From NCBI RefSeq assembly GCF_001422925.1, contig NZ_LMNI01000011.1, positions 692,515 to 756,514 of the forward strand: a stretch of DNA of 64,000 nucleotides, given 5' to 3'. The position numbers and the translations under genes were made by a program. Below, in pieces: positions 45,639-53,811 of this stretch. Numbering within the stretch: the stretch's first letter is position 1; every line of letters begins with the position of its first letter. The notes beneath the pieces are model-generated. The model was not told the origin of the DNA. It did not search any database and saw only the letters and a program-made list of their open reading frames with translations. The DNA comes from Microbacterium sp. Leaf288 (lineage in GTDB: Bacteria; Actinomycetota; Actinomycetes; Actinomycetales; Microbacteriaceae).

Positions 45639-46345
45639 TGCCCGCCCGCTCAGAGCTCTTCGACGCCTATGCACTCCACGGCCGCGACGGCACGCGTGTG
45701 CGCATGAACTTCGTCTCGAGTGCCGACGGCGCGGTCACCCTCGGCGGTCGCAGCGGCGCGCTCGGCAGCGACACCGACCGCGAGCTCATGCAGGTGCTGC
45801 GCGCGATGGCCGACGTGGTGCTCGTCGGTGCCGGCACCGTGCGTGCCGAAGGCTACGGCGGGCTGAAGGTCGATCACGACGACGTCGAGTGGCGCCGTGC
45901 CCGCAGACTCGACGACCAGCCCGCGCTCGCCGTGGTGAGCGGCGGTCTGCACCTCGACCCGGGCGACACGGTCTTCACCGAGGCGGTGCGGCGCCCGGTG
46001 ATCGTGACGACGGATGCTGCCGCCGCCGCGGACCGCGATCGCTTCGAGTCGGTGGCATCGGTGATGGCGTGCGGGGAGGCCGGCGTCGATCTCGCCGCGA
46101 TGCTGGACGCGTTCGCGCGTCGCGGCTGGACGCAGGTGCTGTGCGAGGGCGGTCCGCACCTCTTCGGCGCGCTGCTGGATGCCGACCTCGTCGACGAGGT
46201 GTGCGTCACGCTCGCGCCGCGGTTCGTCGGCGGACGGGCCGGGCGCATCGTGCAGGCCGCCGCCGAGGCGGACCGACGGTTCACCCTCGAGAGCGTCGTG
46301 ACCGACGACGAGGGTTTCGTCTTTCTGCGCTACGCGCACGACTGA
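45638..46345 (+). CDS. RibD C-terminal / dihydrofolate reductase-like protein
   Basis: 235 residues of the DHFR superfamily. NADPH-binding features are MNFVSSADGAV (S-x-D-G), VLVGAGTVRAEGYGG and CEGGPHLFGALLDADLVDE. The mycobacterial relative Rv2671 can reduce dihydrofolate as a back-up for DHFR. In this operon, after folE, a flavoprotein and folP2, reduction of a pterin is plausible; the substrate is inference. It starts at the ATG overlapping the folP2 stop. A palindrome and a new promoter follow. Confidence 0.85.
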   Translation: MPARSELFDAYALHGRDGTRVRMNFVSSADGAVTLGGRSGALGSDTDRELMQVLRAMADVVLVGAGTVRAEGYGGLKVDHDDVEWRRARRLDDQPALAVVSGGLHLDPGDTVFTEAVRRPVIVTTDAAAAADRDRFESVASVMACGEAGVDLAAMLDAFARRGWTQVLCEGGPHLFGALLDADLVDEVCVTLAPRFVGGRAGRIVQAAAEADRRFTLESVVTDDEGFVFLRYAHD

Positions 46346-46355
46346 TCCCCGTTTT

Positions 46356-46392
46356 ACTACAAACCTAGTGCCGAGGGCACTATAAGCGTAGT
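46356..46392. promoter_or_regulatory. Palindromic operator-like element with TATAAG -10 box
   Basis: TAGTGCC and GGCACTA around GAG form a perfect 7-bp core (46366-46382), and ACTAC/GTAGT add outer arms at 46356-46360 and 46388-46392. TATAAG (46381-46386) ends 7 nt before ATG 46393, so a bound regulator would cover the promoter. It may also act as the end of the folE operon. Confidence 0.5.
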
Positions 46393-46896
46393 ATGACGCT
46401 CACTCCGGAAGAGAGGGGAGTCATCATGAGCCTCACCGAATCGCGCGAAGAGCTGCGCCTTCAGCTGCGACGTGAACTGCACGCCACGGAAGAGGCCGTC
46501 TTCGACGCGCTCGTGAATCCCGAGAAGCAGAAGGTCTGGCTGTCGCCGCCGGGTGCCGGTGCCGTCCAGACGACCGTCGACCTGCGCGTCGGCGGTGCCT
46601 GGGAGGCGCGCTTCCATCCGGATCACCTGACCGCCGTGCACGACGTGCAGACGTACCTCGTGATCGATCGCCCGCATCGCCTCGTCACCGATCTGGTCTC
46701 CGAGTCGGCGAGGGGCGGACAGCCGATGCCGGCACTGCACTCGCGGGTGGACATCACGCTCGAGCCCACGGTGTGGGGCACGCTCATGACGGTCGAGCAG
46801 ACCGGCTTCCCGAGCGTCGACGTGCGCGACTTCTTCGAGGCCGTCGTGTGGCCGGGCGGGTTCGACCGCATCGAGTCGTTCCTCACCGGGCGCTGA
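46393..46896 (+). CDS. SRPBCC/AHSA1-type protein
   Basis: 167 residues if started at the leaderless-type ATG 46393; 156 from ATG 46426, which has GAGGGGAG upstream. The START/Bet v1-like cavity fold is recognised from LRRELHATEEAVFDALVNPEKQKVWLSPP, GGAWEARFHP and the closing FFEAVVWPGGFDRIESFL. AHSA1-like proteins bind hydrophobic ligands. They are often co-regulated with a nearby repressor. The convergent TetR gene is a candidate, because both promoters carry a shared GTAGTAA motif. Confidence 0.8.
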   Translation: MTLTPEERGVIMSLTESREELRLQLRRELHATEEAVFDALVNPEKQKVWLSPPGAGAVQTTVDLRVGGAWEARFHPDHLTAVHDVQTYLVIDRPHRLVTDLVSESARGGQPMPALHSRVDITLEPTVWGTLMTVEQTGFPSVDVRDFFEAVVWPGGFDRIESFLTGR

Positions 46897-46912
46897 AGGC
46901 GGGCACCGGCGA

Positions 46913-47461
46913 TCAGTCCAGGGCCGCGCGGACCGCGCGCTCGATGACGGGCCGGATCTCGGCATCCGGGTCCACGGTCACACGATGCAGCACCAGCCCA
47001 TCGCCCGCGGCCATGAGCGTGCGGACGGACTCATCGGGCGAGCGAGCACCGATGCGCGCCAGGAGCGCGGTGGTCCACTCGACGAAGATCCGTCGCTGGG
47101 TGAGAAGCGGTTCCAGCAGGTCGGGGTCGCCGGCACCCTCGAGGAAGAGCGCATAGCGGGCTCTCGTGCGCGAAGCGCGTGGTCCGGTCTGAAATGCGAT
47201 CATGCTGCTGAGCGCCTCGACGAACTGCTCGCGCGTCTCGACCGGAGGCGCTTCGGCCGCCGCGAACTCGGCCCGCTCGGTTTCGGCGAGCCAGGCCACG
47301 ACGCCGGCGACGAGCGCGTCCCGGGTGCGGAACCAGTTCGAGGTCGATCCCTTCGGCAGGCCGGCGCGCTCGTCGACCCTGGCGTGGGTGAGCGCCCGGA
47401 TGCCCTGCTCGCCCACGAGCTCGAGCGCGGCTTCGAGCGCGCGATCGCGGGTGGATGCCAT
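46913..47461 (-). CDS. TetR/AcrR family regulator
   Basis: 182 residues from ATG 47461 (a GTG at 47467 is also in frame). The N-terminal helix-turn-helix is clear (ALELVGEQGIRALTHARVDERAGLPKGSTSNWF, ~10-42). The C-terminal ligand-binding domain has no recognisable specificity. TAGTGT lies just upstream as the -10 box. A short inverted repeat at 47488-47502 is a likely self-operator. Confidence 0.88.
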   Translation of the reverse strand: MASTRDRALEAALELVGEQGIRALTHARVDERAGLPKGSTSNWFRTRDALVAGVVAWLAETERAEFAAAEAPPVETREQFVEALSSMIAFQTGPRASRTRARYALFLEGAGDPDLLEPLLTQRRIFVEWTTALLARIGARSPDESVRTLMAAGDGLVLHRVTVDPDAEIRPVIERAVRAALD

Positions 47462-47487
47462 GTCCACGACACTAGGCGGAACAACTC

Positions 47488-47502
47488 CTACTGCAAAAGT
47501 AG
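47488..47502. promoter_or_regulatory. Candidate TetR operator CTACT-N5-AGTAG
   Basis: A perfect 5-bp inverted repeat with 5-nt spacer, 27 bp before the TetR start codon. GTAGTAACAC on its right resembles GTAGTAAAAC upstream of the SRPBCC gene (9 of 10 bases), suggesting a shared regulator. Confidence 0.45.
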
Positions 47503-47658
47503 TAACACTCGGCGTCGCCTCCTCGTTCCGGTTTCGTGAAGTTCGCCGATCGCCCCTGTCGCATCCGCAGGGCCTGTATTAGGTTTCTCGTGATCGCGCC
47601 CACGAGGACGCGTGCATCTCGGCGGGCAGAGCCGCTCGCCAGAAAACGGGAGGGTTCT

Positions 47659-49476
47659 GTGCACATGCGCAAGACATCGACGGCCCGGCTTGCGGGAGGC
47701 GCGGTCATCGCCGCCACCGCGGTCGCGCTCGCCCTGGTCGGATCGGGAACCGCGTCGGCGGCCCCGCCGAAGGGGCCCAACAACGGCGGCAACACGCCGA
47801 ACGGCCCGACGCTCGACATCCAGCTGCTGTCGTTCAACGACTTCCACGGCAATCTGGAGCCGCCCACCGGTTCCAGCGGCCGCCTCAACCTTCCGGGGGG
47901 TGGCACAACCGACAGTCTCACACCTCCCGGAGTCGGCGGTGTCGAATACCTGGCGACCCACCTCGCGCAGGCGCGCGAGGGTCACCGGTACTCGCTCACC
48001 GTCGCGGCCGGCGACCTGATCGGCGCATCCCCCCTGCTGTCTGGCGCCTTCCACGACGAGCCGTCCATCGAGGCGCTGAACGCGCTCCACCTCGACGTCT
48101 CGGCTGTCGGCAACCACGAGTTCGACGAGGGCTATGTCGAGCTGCAGCGCATGGCGGACGGCGGATGCCTCGACGACGGCGACGGCGAGAACAACCAGAA
48201 CTCCTGCCCGACCGGCAGCTTCGCCGGCGCCGACTTCGACTACCTCGCCGCGAACGTCGTCTACGAAGGCACGAACGACACGATCCTGCCCGCCTACTCG
48301 ATCGAGAACATCAAGGGCGCCAAGATCGGCTTCATCGGCATGACGCTCGAGGACACCCCCGACATCGTGACCGCCTCCGGGATCGCGGGCCTCGACTTCA
48401 AGGACGAGGTCGAGACGGCGAACGCGCTCGTCCCCGTGCTCAAGGCGAAGGGCGTGAACGCGATCGTGGTGCTGATCCACCAGGGCGGCACACCTCCGTC
48501 GAGCGCGGCGTACAACGCGGCGTGCGGCAACGGTGCCGAGATCGCGGCCGACAGCCCGATCATCCCGATCGCGCAGAACCTCGACCCCGCGATCGACCTC
48601 ATCGTCTCGGGGCACACCCACCAGCCGTACGTCTGCAACATCCCTGACCCCGCGGGCAACGACCGCCTGGTCACGTCGGCGTCCTCGTTCGGCCGGCTGT
48701 ACACCGAGACCAACCTGACGTACGACAAGCGGACCCAGGACATCGTGCGCACATCGATCACGAGCGCGAACATGCTGGTGACGCGCAACGTGCCCAAGGA
48801 TCCGACGGAGACGGCGCTGATCGCCAAGTACCAGGCGCTCGTGGCGCCGATCGCGAGCAAGGTGGTCGGCCAGATCTCGACGACCGTGACGAGGACGGCC
48901 AACGTGGCCGGCGAGTCTCCGCTGGGTGATCTGATCGCCGACGCGCAGCTGGCCGATCCGAGCGTCATCGGACCTTACTCCGCCCCCGTCATCGCGCTGA
49001 TGAACCCGGGCGGGATCCGGGCGGATCTGCCGTTCTCGTCGCCGACGTCGCCGTACGGCGAGCCGGATGGCTCGATCACCTTCGCGGAGGCGTTCACGGT
49101 CCAGCCGTTCAACAACTACCTGGTCTCGCTCGACCTCACCGGCGCGCAGATCAAGGAGATCCTGAACGAGCAGTGGACGGCCCCGAACACGGGATCCAAC
49201 AGGAAGATCCTCCAGGTGAGCGAGGGCTTCTCGTACACCTACTCGGGCACCACGCTCGGGACGGTCACGCTCAACGGGCAGCCGCTCGTCGACACGACGA
49301 CCTACCGCGTCGTGACGAACAACTTCCTCGCCGGCGGCGGGGATGGCTTCCCGACGTTCCTCGAGGCGGGGAACGTGTACTACGGCGGGCTCGACATCGA
49401 CGCGTTCTCCGCGTACCTGACGGCGAACAGCCCGTACACGCCGGGACCGCTCGACCGCATCATCGGGGCTCCGTAA
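47659..49476 (+). CDS. Secreted 5'-nucleotidase / UshA-like metallophosphoesterase
   Basis: 605 residues from GTG 47659 (GGAGGG upstream; ATG at 47665 possible). A signal peptide ends near ASA-AP (~residue 35). The metallophosphatase domain has SFNDFHGNLE, AAGDLIGASP, VGNHEFDEG and SGHTHQPY, all metal ligands. The C-terminal 5'-nucleotidase domain (~380-605) has NPGGIRADL and FNNYLV. It is exported and lacks an LPxTG anchor. It releases phosphate and nucleosides from extracellular nucleotides, fitting the phosphate-scavenging theme, though I see no convincing PHO box upstream. Confidence 0.92.
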   Translation: MHMRKTSTARLAGGAVIAATAVALALVGSGTASAAPPKGPNNGGNTPNGPTLDIQLLSFNDFHGNLEPPTGSSGRLNLPGGGTTDSLTPPGVGGVEYLATHLAQAREGHRYSLTVAAGDLIGASPLLSGAFHDEPSIEALNALHLDVSAVGNHEFDEGYVELQRMADGGCLDDGDGENNQNSCPTGSFAGADFDYLAANVVYEGTNDTILPAYSIENIKGAKIGFIGMTLEDTPDIVTASGIAGLDFKDEVETANALVPVLKAKGVNAIVVLIHQGGTPPSSAAYNAACGNGAEIAADSPIIPIAQNLDPAIDLIVSGHTHQPYVCNIPDPAGNDRLVTSASSFGRLYTETNLTYDKRTQDIVRTSITSANMLVTRNVPKDPTETALIAKYQALVAPIASKVVGQISTTVTRTANVAGESPLGDLIADAQLADPSVIGPYSAPVIALMNPGGIRADLPFSSPTSPYGEPDGSITFAEAFTVQPFNNYLVSLDLTGAQIKEILNEQWTAPNTGSNRKILQVSEGFSYTYSGTTLGTVTLNGQPLVDTTTYRVVTNNFLAGGGDGFPTFLEAGNVYYGGLDIDAFSAYLTANSPYTPGPLDRIIGAP

Positions 49477-49486
49477 CCCCGACCAC

Positions 49487-49523
49487 AGGAGAGCCCGGCG
49501 CTGACTCAGCGCCGGGCTCTCCT
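49487..49523. terminator. Bidirectional terminator hairpin
   Basis: 17-bp perfect arms (49487-49503 and 49507-49523) with a 3-nt loop, between the 5'-nucleotidase gene and the convergent helicase gene. No clear T-run. Confidence 0.65.
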
Positions 49524-49533
49524 CATGCGCCGG

Positions 49534-51189
49534 TCAGGCCGCGAGCGAGTGCGCGTCGAGGATCGTGTACGCGTAGCCCTGCTCGGCGAGGAAGCGCTGG
49601 CGGTTCTGCGCGAAGTCCTGGTCGACGGTGTCGCGCGCGATGAGCGTGTAGAAGCTCGCGGTGTGGTTGGACTGCTTCGGCCGCAGCAGGCGTCCGAGGC
49701 GCTGGGCCTCCTCCTGTCGCGAGCCGAACGACCCCGACACCTGGATGGCGACGGATGCCTCGGGCAGGTCGATCGAGAAGTTCGCGACCTTCGACACCAC
49801 CAGCACGGAGATCTCGCCGACGCGGAACGCCTGGTACAGCTCTTCCCGTTCGTCGATCGGGGTCTGGCCGGTGATCTTCGGCGCGTTGAGCGCTTCGGCG
49901 AGGACGTCGATCTGATCGAGGTACTGGCCGATGATCAGGATGCGCTCGCCCGCGTGCCTCGCGACCAGATCGCGCACGACCCCGATCTTCGCGGGTGCGG
50001 TCGCGGCGAGGCGGTAGCGCTCATCATCGGCCGCCGCCGCGTACTCGAGGCGGTCGCCGGCGGGCAGGTCGACGCGCACCTCGTAGCAGACGGCCGGCGA
50101 GATGAAGCCCTGGGCCTCGATCTCCTTCCACGGAGCGTCGAACCGCTTGGGGCCGATGAGGCTGAACACGTCGCCCTCGCGGCCGTCCTCGCGCACGAGG
50201 GTGGCGGTGAGGCCGAGGCGGCGCCGCGCCTGCAGGTCGGCCGTCAGCTTGAAGACGGGCGCGGGGAGGAGGTGAACCTCGTCGTACACGATGAGGCCCC
50301 AGTCGAGGGCGTCGAGCAGGGCGAGGTGGGCGTACTCTCCCTTCCGCTTCGCGGTGAGGATCTGGTACGTCGCGATCGTGACCGGCTTGATCTCCTTGGT
50401 CTGGCCGGAGTACTCGCCGATCTCCTCGGGGGTGAGCGACGTGCGCTTGAGGAGCTCGTCGCGCCACTGGCGGGCGCTGACGGTGTTGGTCACGAGGATG
50501 AGCGTCGTGGTCTTGGTGTCGGCCATCGCGGCGGCGCCGACGAGCGTCTTTCCTGCGCCACAGGGGAGCACGACGACACCGGACCCGCCCTGCGTGAAGA
50601 TGTCGACGGCCTGTCGCTGGTACGGCCGCAGGTGCCACCCGTCCTCAGCGAGGTCGATCGGGTGCGGGGTTCCCGGCGTGTAGCCGGCGAGGTCCTCGGC
50701 GGGCCAGCCGATCTTCAGCAGCTCCTGCTTGATCTGGCCACGCGCCCACGCGTCGATGACGTACGTGTCGGGGGAGGGGTGCCCGAGCAGCAGCGGCTGG
50801 ATGCGCTTGTTCTTCGACACCTCGGCGAGGACCGCAGCATCCGTGGATCTGAGGACCAACTCGCCGTCGCCGCCCTCATCGACGCTGTTGCGCTCGATGA
50901 CGAGGCGGCCGTACCGGCCCACGGTCTCGGCGATGTCGATCGACACCGACGGGGGCACGGGGAAGCGCGACCAGCGGTCGAGGGTCGCCAGCATGTCGTC
51001 GGCGTCGTGGCCGGCGGCGCGTGCGTTCCACAGCCCGAGCCGCGTGATGCGGTAGGTGTGGATGTGCTCGGGCGCGCGCTCGAGCTCGGCGAAGATCGCG
51101 AGTTCGTGCCGCGCGCTCTCGGCATCGGGGTGCGCGACCTCGAGGAGCACGGTGCGGTCGCTCTGGACGATGAGGGGGCCGTCAGCCAT
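49534..51189 (-). CDS. ercc3: XPB/Ssl2-type DNA helicase
   Basis: 551 residues. An N-terminal damage-recognition-like region (~1-180) is followed by SF2 helicase motifs: GCGAGKT-like PCGAGKT (Walker A), VYDEVH (Walker B, DEVH), LTATLVREDGREGD with the R-E-D motif of XPB, and motif VI QRLGRLLRPK. Bacterial XPB unwinds 3' to 5' and is implicated in repair. The overall arrangement matches mycobacterial ercc3, next to its partner gene, as here. Confidence 0.92.
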   Translation of the reverse strand: MADGPLIVQSDRTVLLEVAHPDAESARHELAIFAELERAPEHIHTYRITRLGLWNARAAGHDADDMLATLDRWSRFPVPPSVSIDIAETVGRYGRLVIERNSVDEGGDGELVLRSTDAAVLAEVSKNKRIQPLLLGHPSPDTYVIDAWARGQIKQELLKIGWPAEDLAGYTPGTPHPIDLAEDGWHLRPYQRQAVDIFTQGGSGVVVLPCGAGKTLVGAAAMADTKTTTLILVTNTVSARQWRDELLKRTSLTPEEIGEYSGQTKEIKPVTIATYQILTAKRKGEYAHLALLDALDWGLIVYDEVHLLPAPVFKLTADLQARRRLGLTATLVREDGREGDVFSLIGPKRFDAPWKEIEAQGFISPAVCYEVRVDLPAGDRLEYAAAADDERYRLAATAPAKIGVVRDLVARHAGERILIIGQYLDQIDVLAEALNAPKITGQTPIDEREELYQAFRVGEISVLVVSKVANFSIDLPEASVAIQVSGSFGSRQEEAQRLGRLLRPKQSNHTASFYTLIARDTVDQDFAQNRQRFLAEQGYAYTILDAHSLAA

Positions 51190-51234
51190 AACGGACCAGT
51201 CTACCGGGGCGGACGGTGGTCGGATGCTGCACGC

Positions 51235-52962
51235 TCAGGCCGCGTGGACGCTCACGATGCTCGACACGGGGAGCGTCCGTTCGATGTCGGCGGCGCGGTC
51301 GCGGCCGCGCAGGCGTCCGCCGCCGAGGCCGGCCGCCTCGAGGGTGAAGGAGCGCTCGGAGCCGTCGGGCATGCGCACGACCACCACGATCTCGGCGCGG
51401 GCGCGCACCGCCTGCTCCAGTTCGCGTTCGAGCCACCCGGAATCGCCCTGGGTGCCGTGCCCGCCGCGGAGCGTGGCGATGAGGCGCGCGTACGTCTCCT
51501 GCGGAGTTCCGGCCGGCGTGGACGCGGTCGCCGTGGTGCGCCGGTGGAGCGACTCGGGAACCCCGCGCGCGTCGAGGGCGACGACGGGGTAACGGGCATC
51601 GGCGAGGGTCCAGTAGACGGCGTCGCGCGCGACGCGGGACGAGAGCGCGTCGTCGCCCTCGAGCACGAGCAGCCCCAGGGGCCGCAGCGCCTGGTCGACG
51701 GTGATCGCGTCGAGCAGGCCCGCGTCCAGGCTCTCGACGCGGGTGCGCCCGGTGGCGCCGTCGGCGCGCACCCGCACCAGGCCGTGCCGGCTGGCCGTGC
51801 TCTCGATGAGGTAGGCCAGCGGCTGCGGGATGCCGGTGAGCGACAGGCCCGCGAGGAAGTCGCGGATCGACTCGGCCGTCTCGCCCTCGGTCATGCCGGC
51901 GCCGATCGACTCCGCGGTGAAGCGATACGTCGATGCCTGTGCACGCGACTCCCGCAGCGCGATCGACCGCAAGCGCAGATCGAGGGCGGGCGCGAGGGGA
52001 CCCGGCGCGATCGCGGTGAGGTCGGCCTGCAGGTAGACCCGGTCGATCTCGGTGGGGAGGTACGGCGCCATGGTGGCGGCATCCGCTCGCTCGCCCGCCC
52101 GAAGGGCAGCCGTCCAGGGGAACTCGGCAGGGGAGCGGTCCGAGGGGAACAGCCCCCAGCGCACGCCGATGCGGTGCAGCCGCTCCGCCCGGGCCGGCCA
52201 CTCGGGGTCGAGCGGGTAGATGCCGAGCCATGCATCCGGTGTCAGGAAGCCGTGCGATGAGGTGCGCAGCCCCCGAGGAAGGCTGGTGCGGAAGCCCACG
52301 GCGATCGCCTCCCAGCGATCCGCGGTCGCGGCCTTCAGCCAGCGTTCGCCGGCTTCGGTGACGGTCCACTCGCGTTCGTACGCCGTCGCAAGGCCGGAAG
52401 CTGCCGCCGAGGCGAGCAGATCTTCGAGGTCGTCGGCGGACTCGAGGGCGCCGGCATCCAACAGCCGGCGCCGGTCCACGGCGCTCACCGGTCCCGCGCC
52501 GGTGCGCGCGAGCGGCGTATGCGAGCACAGGAGGAGGACGTCGGCGAGCGAGCCCGCGGTGGTGAACGCGCGCTCCGCGGCGGCGGCCGCGGCGCGCGCG
52601 TCGGCGGGGCCCGGCGCGAGGGGCGCCGGTGTGGGGGCGAAGGCGTGCGGTGCGGCTGCGGCGGCGGCCGCCACGCGTTCCGAGACGGCGGCGTAGGGCG
52701 AGCCGTCGGCATCGGTGAGGGCGAGCCGCGCGGGTTCGCCGTCGACGCCCGCTTCGCCGAGGTCGAGGGCGAGAAGGTCATGGCGGTCGAGGCGGGTCAG
52801 CGCCCGGTCGACGGACGCGGGGTCGAGGAGGCCCTCGGCGGCATCGAAGAAGTCGTGCCAGGCCGCCTGCGGCGAAACCCCGCGCGCGGCGAGCGTCGTG
52901 GCGAGCGCGGCGTCACCGAGCTCGGCGAGCCGCGTCGCGAGGGCGCGCGCGTCGGAGGCCAA
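51235..52962 (-). CDS. XPB-partner helicase-associated protein
   Basis: 575 residues from a TTG at 52962. Ala-rich, with helical N-terminal repeats (LATRLAELGDAALATTLAARG), a winged-helix-like middle (EREWTVTEAGERWLKA) and a C-terminal 'helicase XPB/Ssl2 N-terminal' like region (SRHGLVRVRADGATGRTRVESLDAGLLDAI). It has no ATPase motif. In mycobacteria and other actinobacteria this protein lies directly beside the XPB helicase, so it is probably an accessory subunit. The upstream gene ends 5 bp before. Confidence 0.8.
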   Translation of the reverse strand: MASDARALATRLAELGDAALATTLAARGVSPQAAWHDFFDAAEGLLDPASVDRALTRLDRHDLLALDLGEAGVDGEPARLALTDADGSPYAAVSERVAAAAAAAPHAFAPTPAPLAPGPADARAAAAAAERAFTTAGSLADVLLLCSHTPLARTGAGPVSAVDRRRLLDAGALESADDLEDLLASAAASGLATAYEREWTVTEAGERWLKAATADRWEAIAVGFRTSLPRGLRTSSHGFLTPDAWLGIYPLDPEWPARAERLHRIGVRWGLFPSDRSPAEFPWTAALRAGERADAATMAPYLPTEIDRVYLQADLTAIAPGPLAPALDLRLRSIALRESRAQASTYRFTAESIGAGMTEGETAESIRDFLAGLSLTGIPQPLAYLIESTASRHGLVRVRADGATGRTRVESLDAGLLDAITVDQALRPLGLLVLEGDDALSSRVARDAVYWTLADARYPVVALDARGVPESLHRRTTATASTPAGTPQETYARLIATLRGGHGTQGDSGWLERELEQAVRARAEIVVVVRMPDGSERSFTLEAAGLGGGRLRGRDRAADIERTLPVSSIVSVHAA

Positions 52963-52967
52963 CCGGG

Positions 52968-53231
52968 TCAGCCCCCTCGATTCGCCCGGGCCCTCCGCAC
53001 GAAGCTCATGATGAGGACTGCGAGCAGCAGCGCGAACGCGACGATGGGGGCGATGTACACCAGCACTCCGACGATCGGCCAGATGCCTGTACTCATGTCG
53101 GCCCCGGAGGCCGACGCGATCATGATCGCGAAGAAGCTCACGATCGAGAGCACGAGCAGGCCCAGCGACATGAAGGCCAGGACGCGGTCGATGCGGCGGA
53201 CGGGGACGTCGCCGGAGGAGTTCGTGCTCAT
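52968..53231 (-). CDS. Small two-helix membrane protein
   Basis: 87 residues. Two membrane helices (~20-42 and ~53-77), then a basic C-terminus (RRARANRGG). The TAGGCT -10 box on the minus strand lies 7-8 nt before the ATG. Unknown function. Its stop is 5 bp before the XPB-partner start, so the two may be co-transcribed. Confidence 0.65.
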   Translation of the reverse strand: MSTNSSGDVPVRRIDRVLAFMSLGLLVLSIVSFFAIMIASASGADMSTGIWPIVGVLVYIAPIVAFALLLAVLIMSFVRRARANRGG

Positions 53232-53427
53232 CCGCACCAGCCTACTCGCTGACGTCCGCGCCGCGGTCCGACGGGACGCCTCTGAGATCGCTCGGGATGG
53301 ATGCCTCACCGTGGGGTCTGGGCGGACGTCATGCCGTTAGGCTGGGAGGCGGGGTTGTACGACCCCGCTTTCGTCATGCTCTTTATCGCCCGCGACGCGT
53401 CGCGGGCGCCGATCCAGCGAGGTCTCG

Positions 53428-53811
53428 ATGCCCACCGGCAAGGTCAGGTTCTACGACGAGGAGAAGGGTTTCGGCTTCATCTCCTCCGAAGACGGTCAGG
53501 ACGTCTTCCTGCACGCCACTGCCCTTCCGCCCGGCACGCCCGCGCCCAAGGCGGGGACCCGCCTCGAGTACGGCATCGCCGACGGCAAGCGCGGGCCGCA
53601 GGCCCTGTCGGTGCGCGTCCTCGAGGCTCCGGTGAGCCTCGCCAAGCGCTCCCGCAAGCCCGCCGACGACATGGCGATCATCATCGAGGACCTCGTGAAG
53701 CTCCTGGACGGCATCGGCGGAGATCTCCGCCACGGCCGTTACCCGAGCGGCGCGCACGCCAAGAAGGTCGCCGCGGTCCTGCGCAAGGTCGCCGATGAAC
53801 TCGACGCCTGA
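53428..53811 (+). CDS. Cold-shock-domain protein with C-terminal extension
   Basis: 127 residues. The cold-shock domain occupies ~1-66 (RNP1 KGFGFI, RNP2 DVFLHA). A ~60-residue basic, helical extension follows (RKPADDMAIIIEDLVKLLDGIG). This is twice the normal CspA length. The DUF3027 gene starts 17 bp inside its 3' end, so the proteins are probably translationally coupled. The pair is conserved in actinobacteria; its role is unknown. Confidence 0.9.
   Translation: MPTGKVRFYDEEKGFGFISSEDGQDVFLHATALPPGTPAPKAGTRLEYGIADGKRGPQALSVRVLEAPVSLAKRSRKPADDMAIIIEDLVKLLDGIGGDLRHGRYPSGAHAKKVAAVLRKVADELDA

Noticed and set aside
47520..47658. PHO box upstream of the 5'-nucleotidase
   Set aside because: GTTC-like fragments occur, but none repeat at 11-bp spacing.
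49525..52260. 911-residue open frame on the plus strand
   Set aside because: Antisense to the XPB helicase and its partner; shadow frame with no family resemblance.
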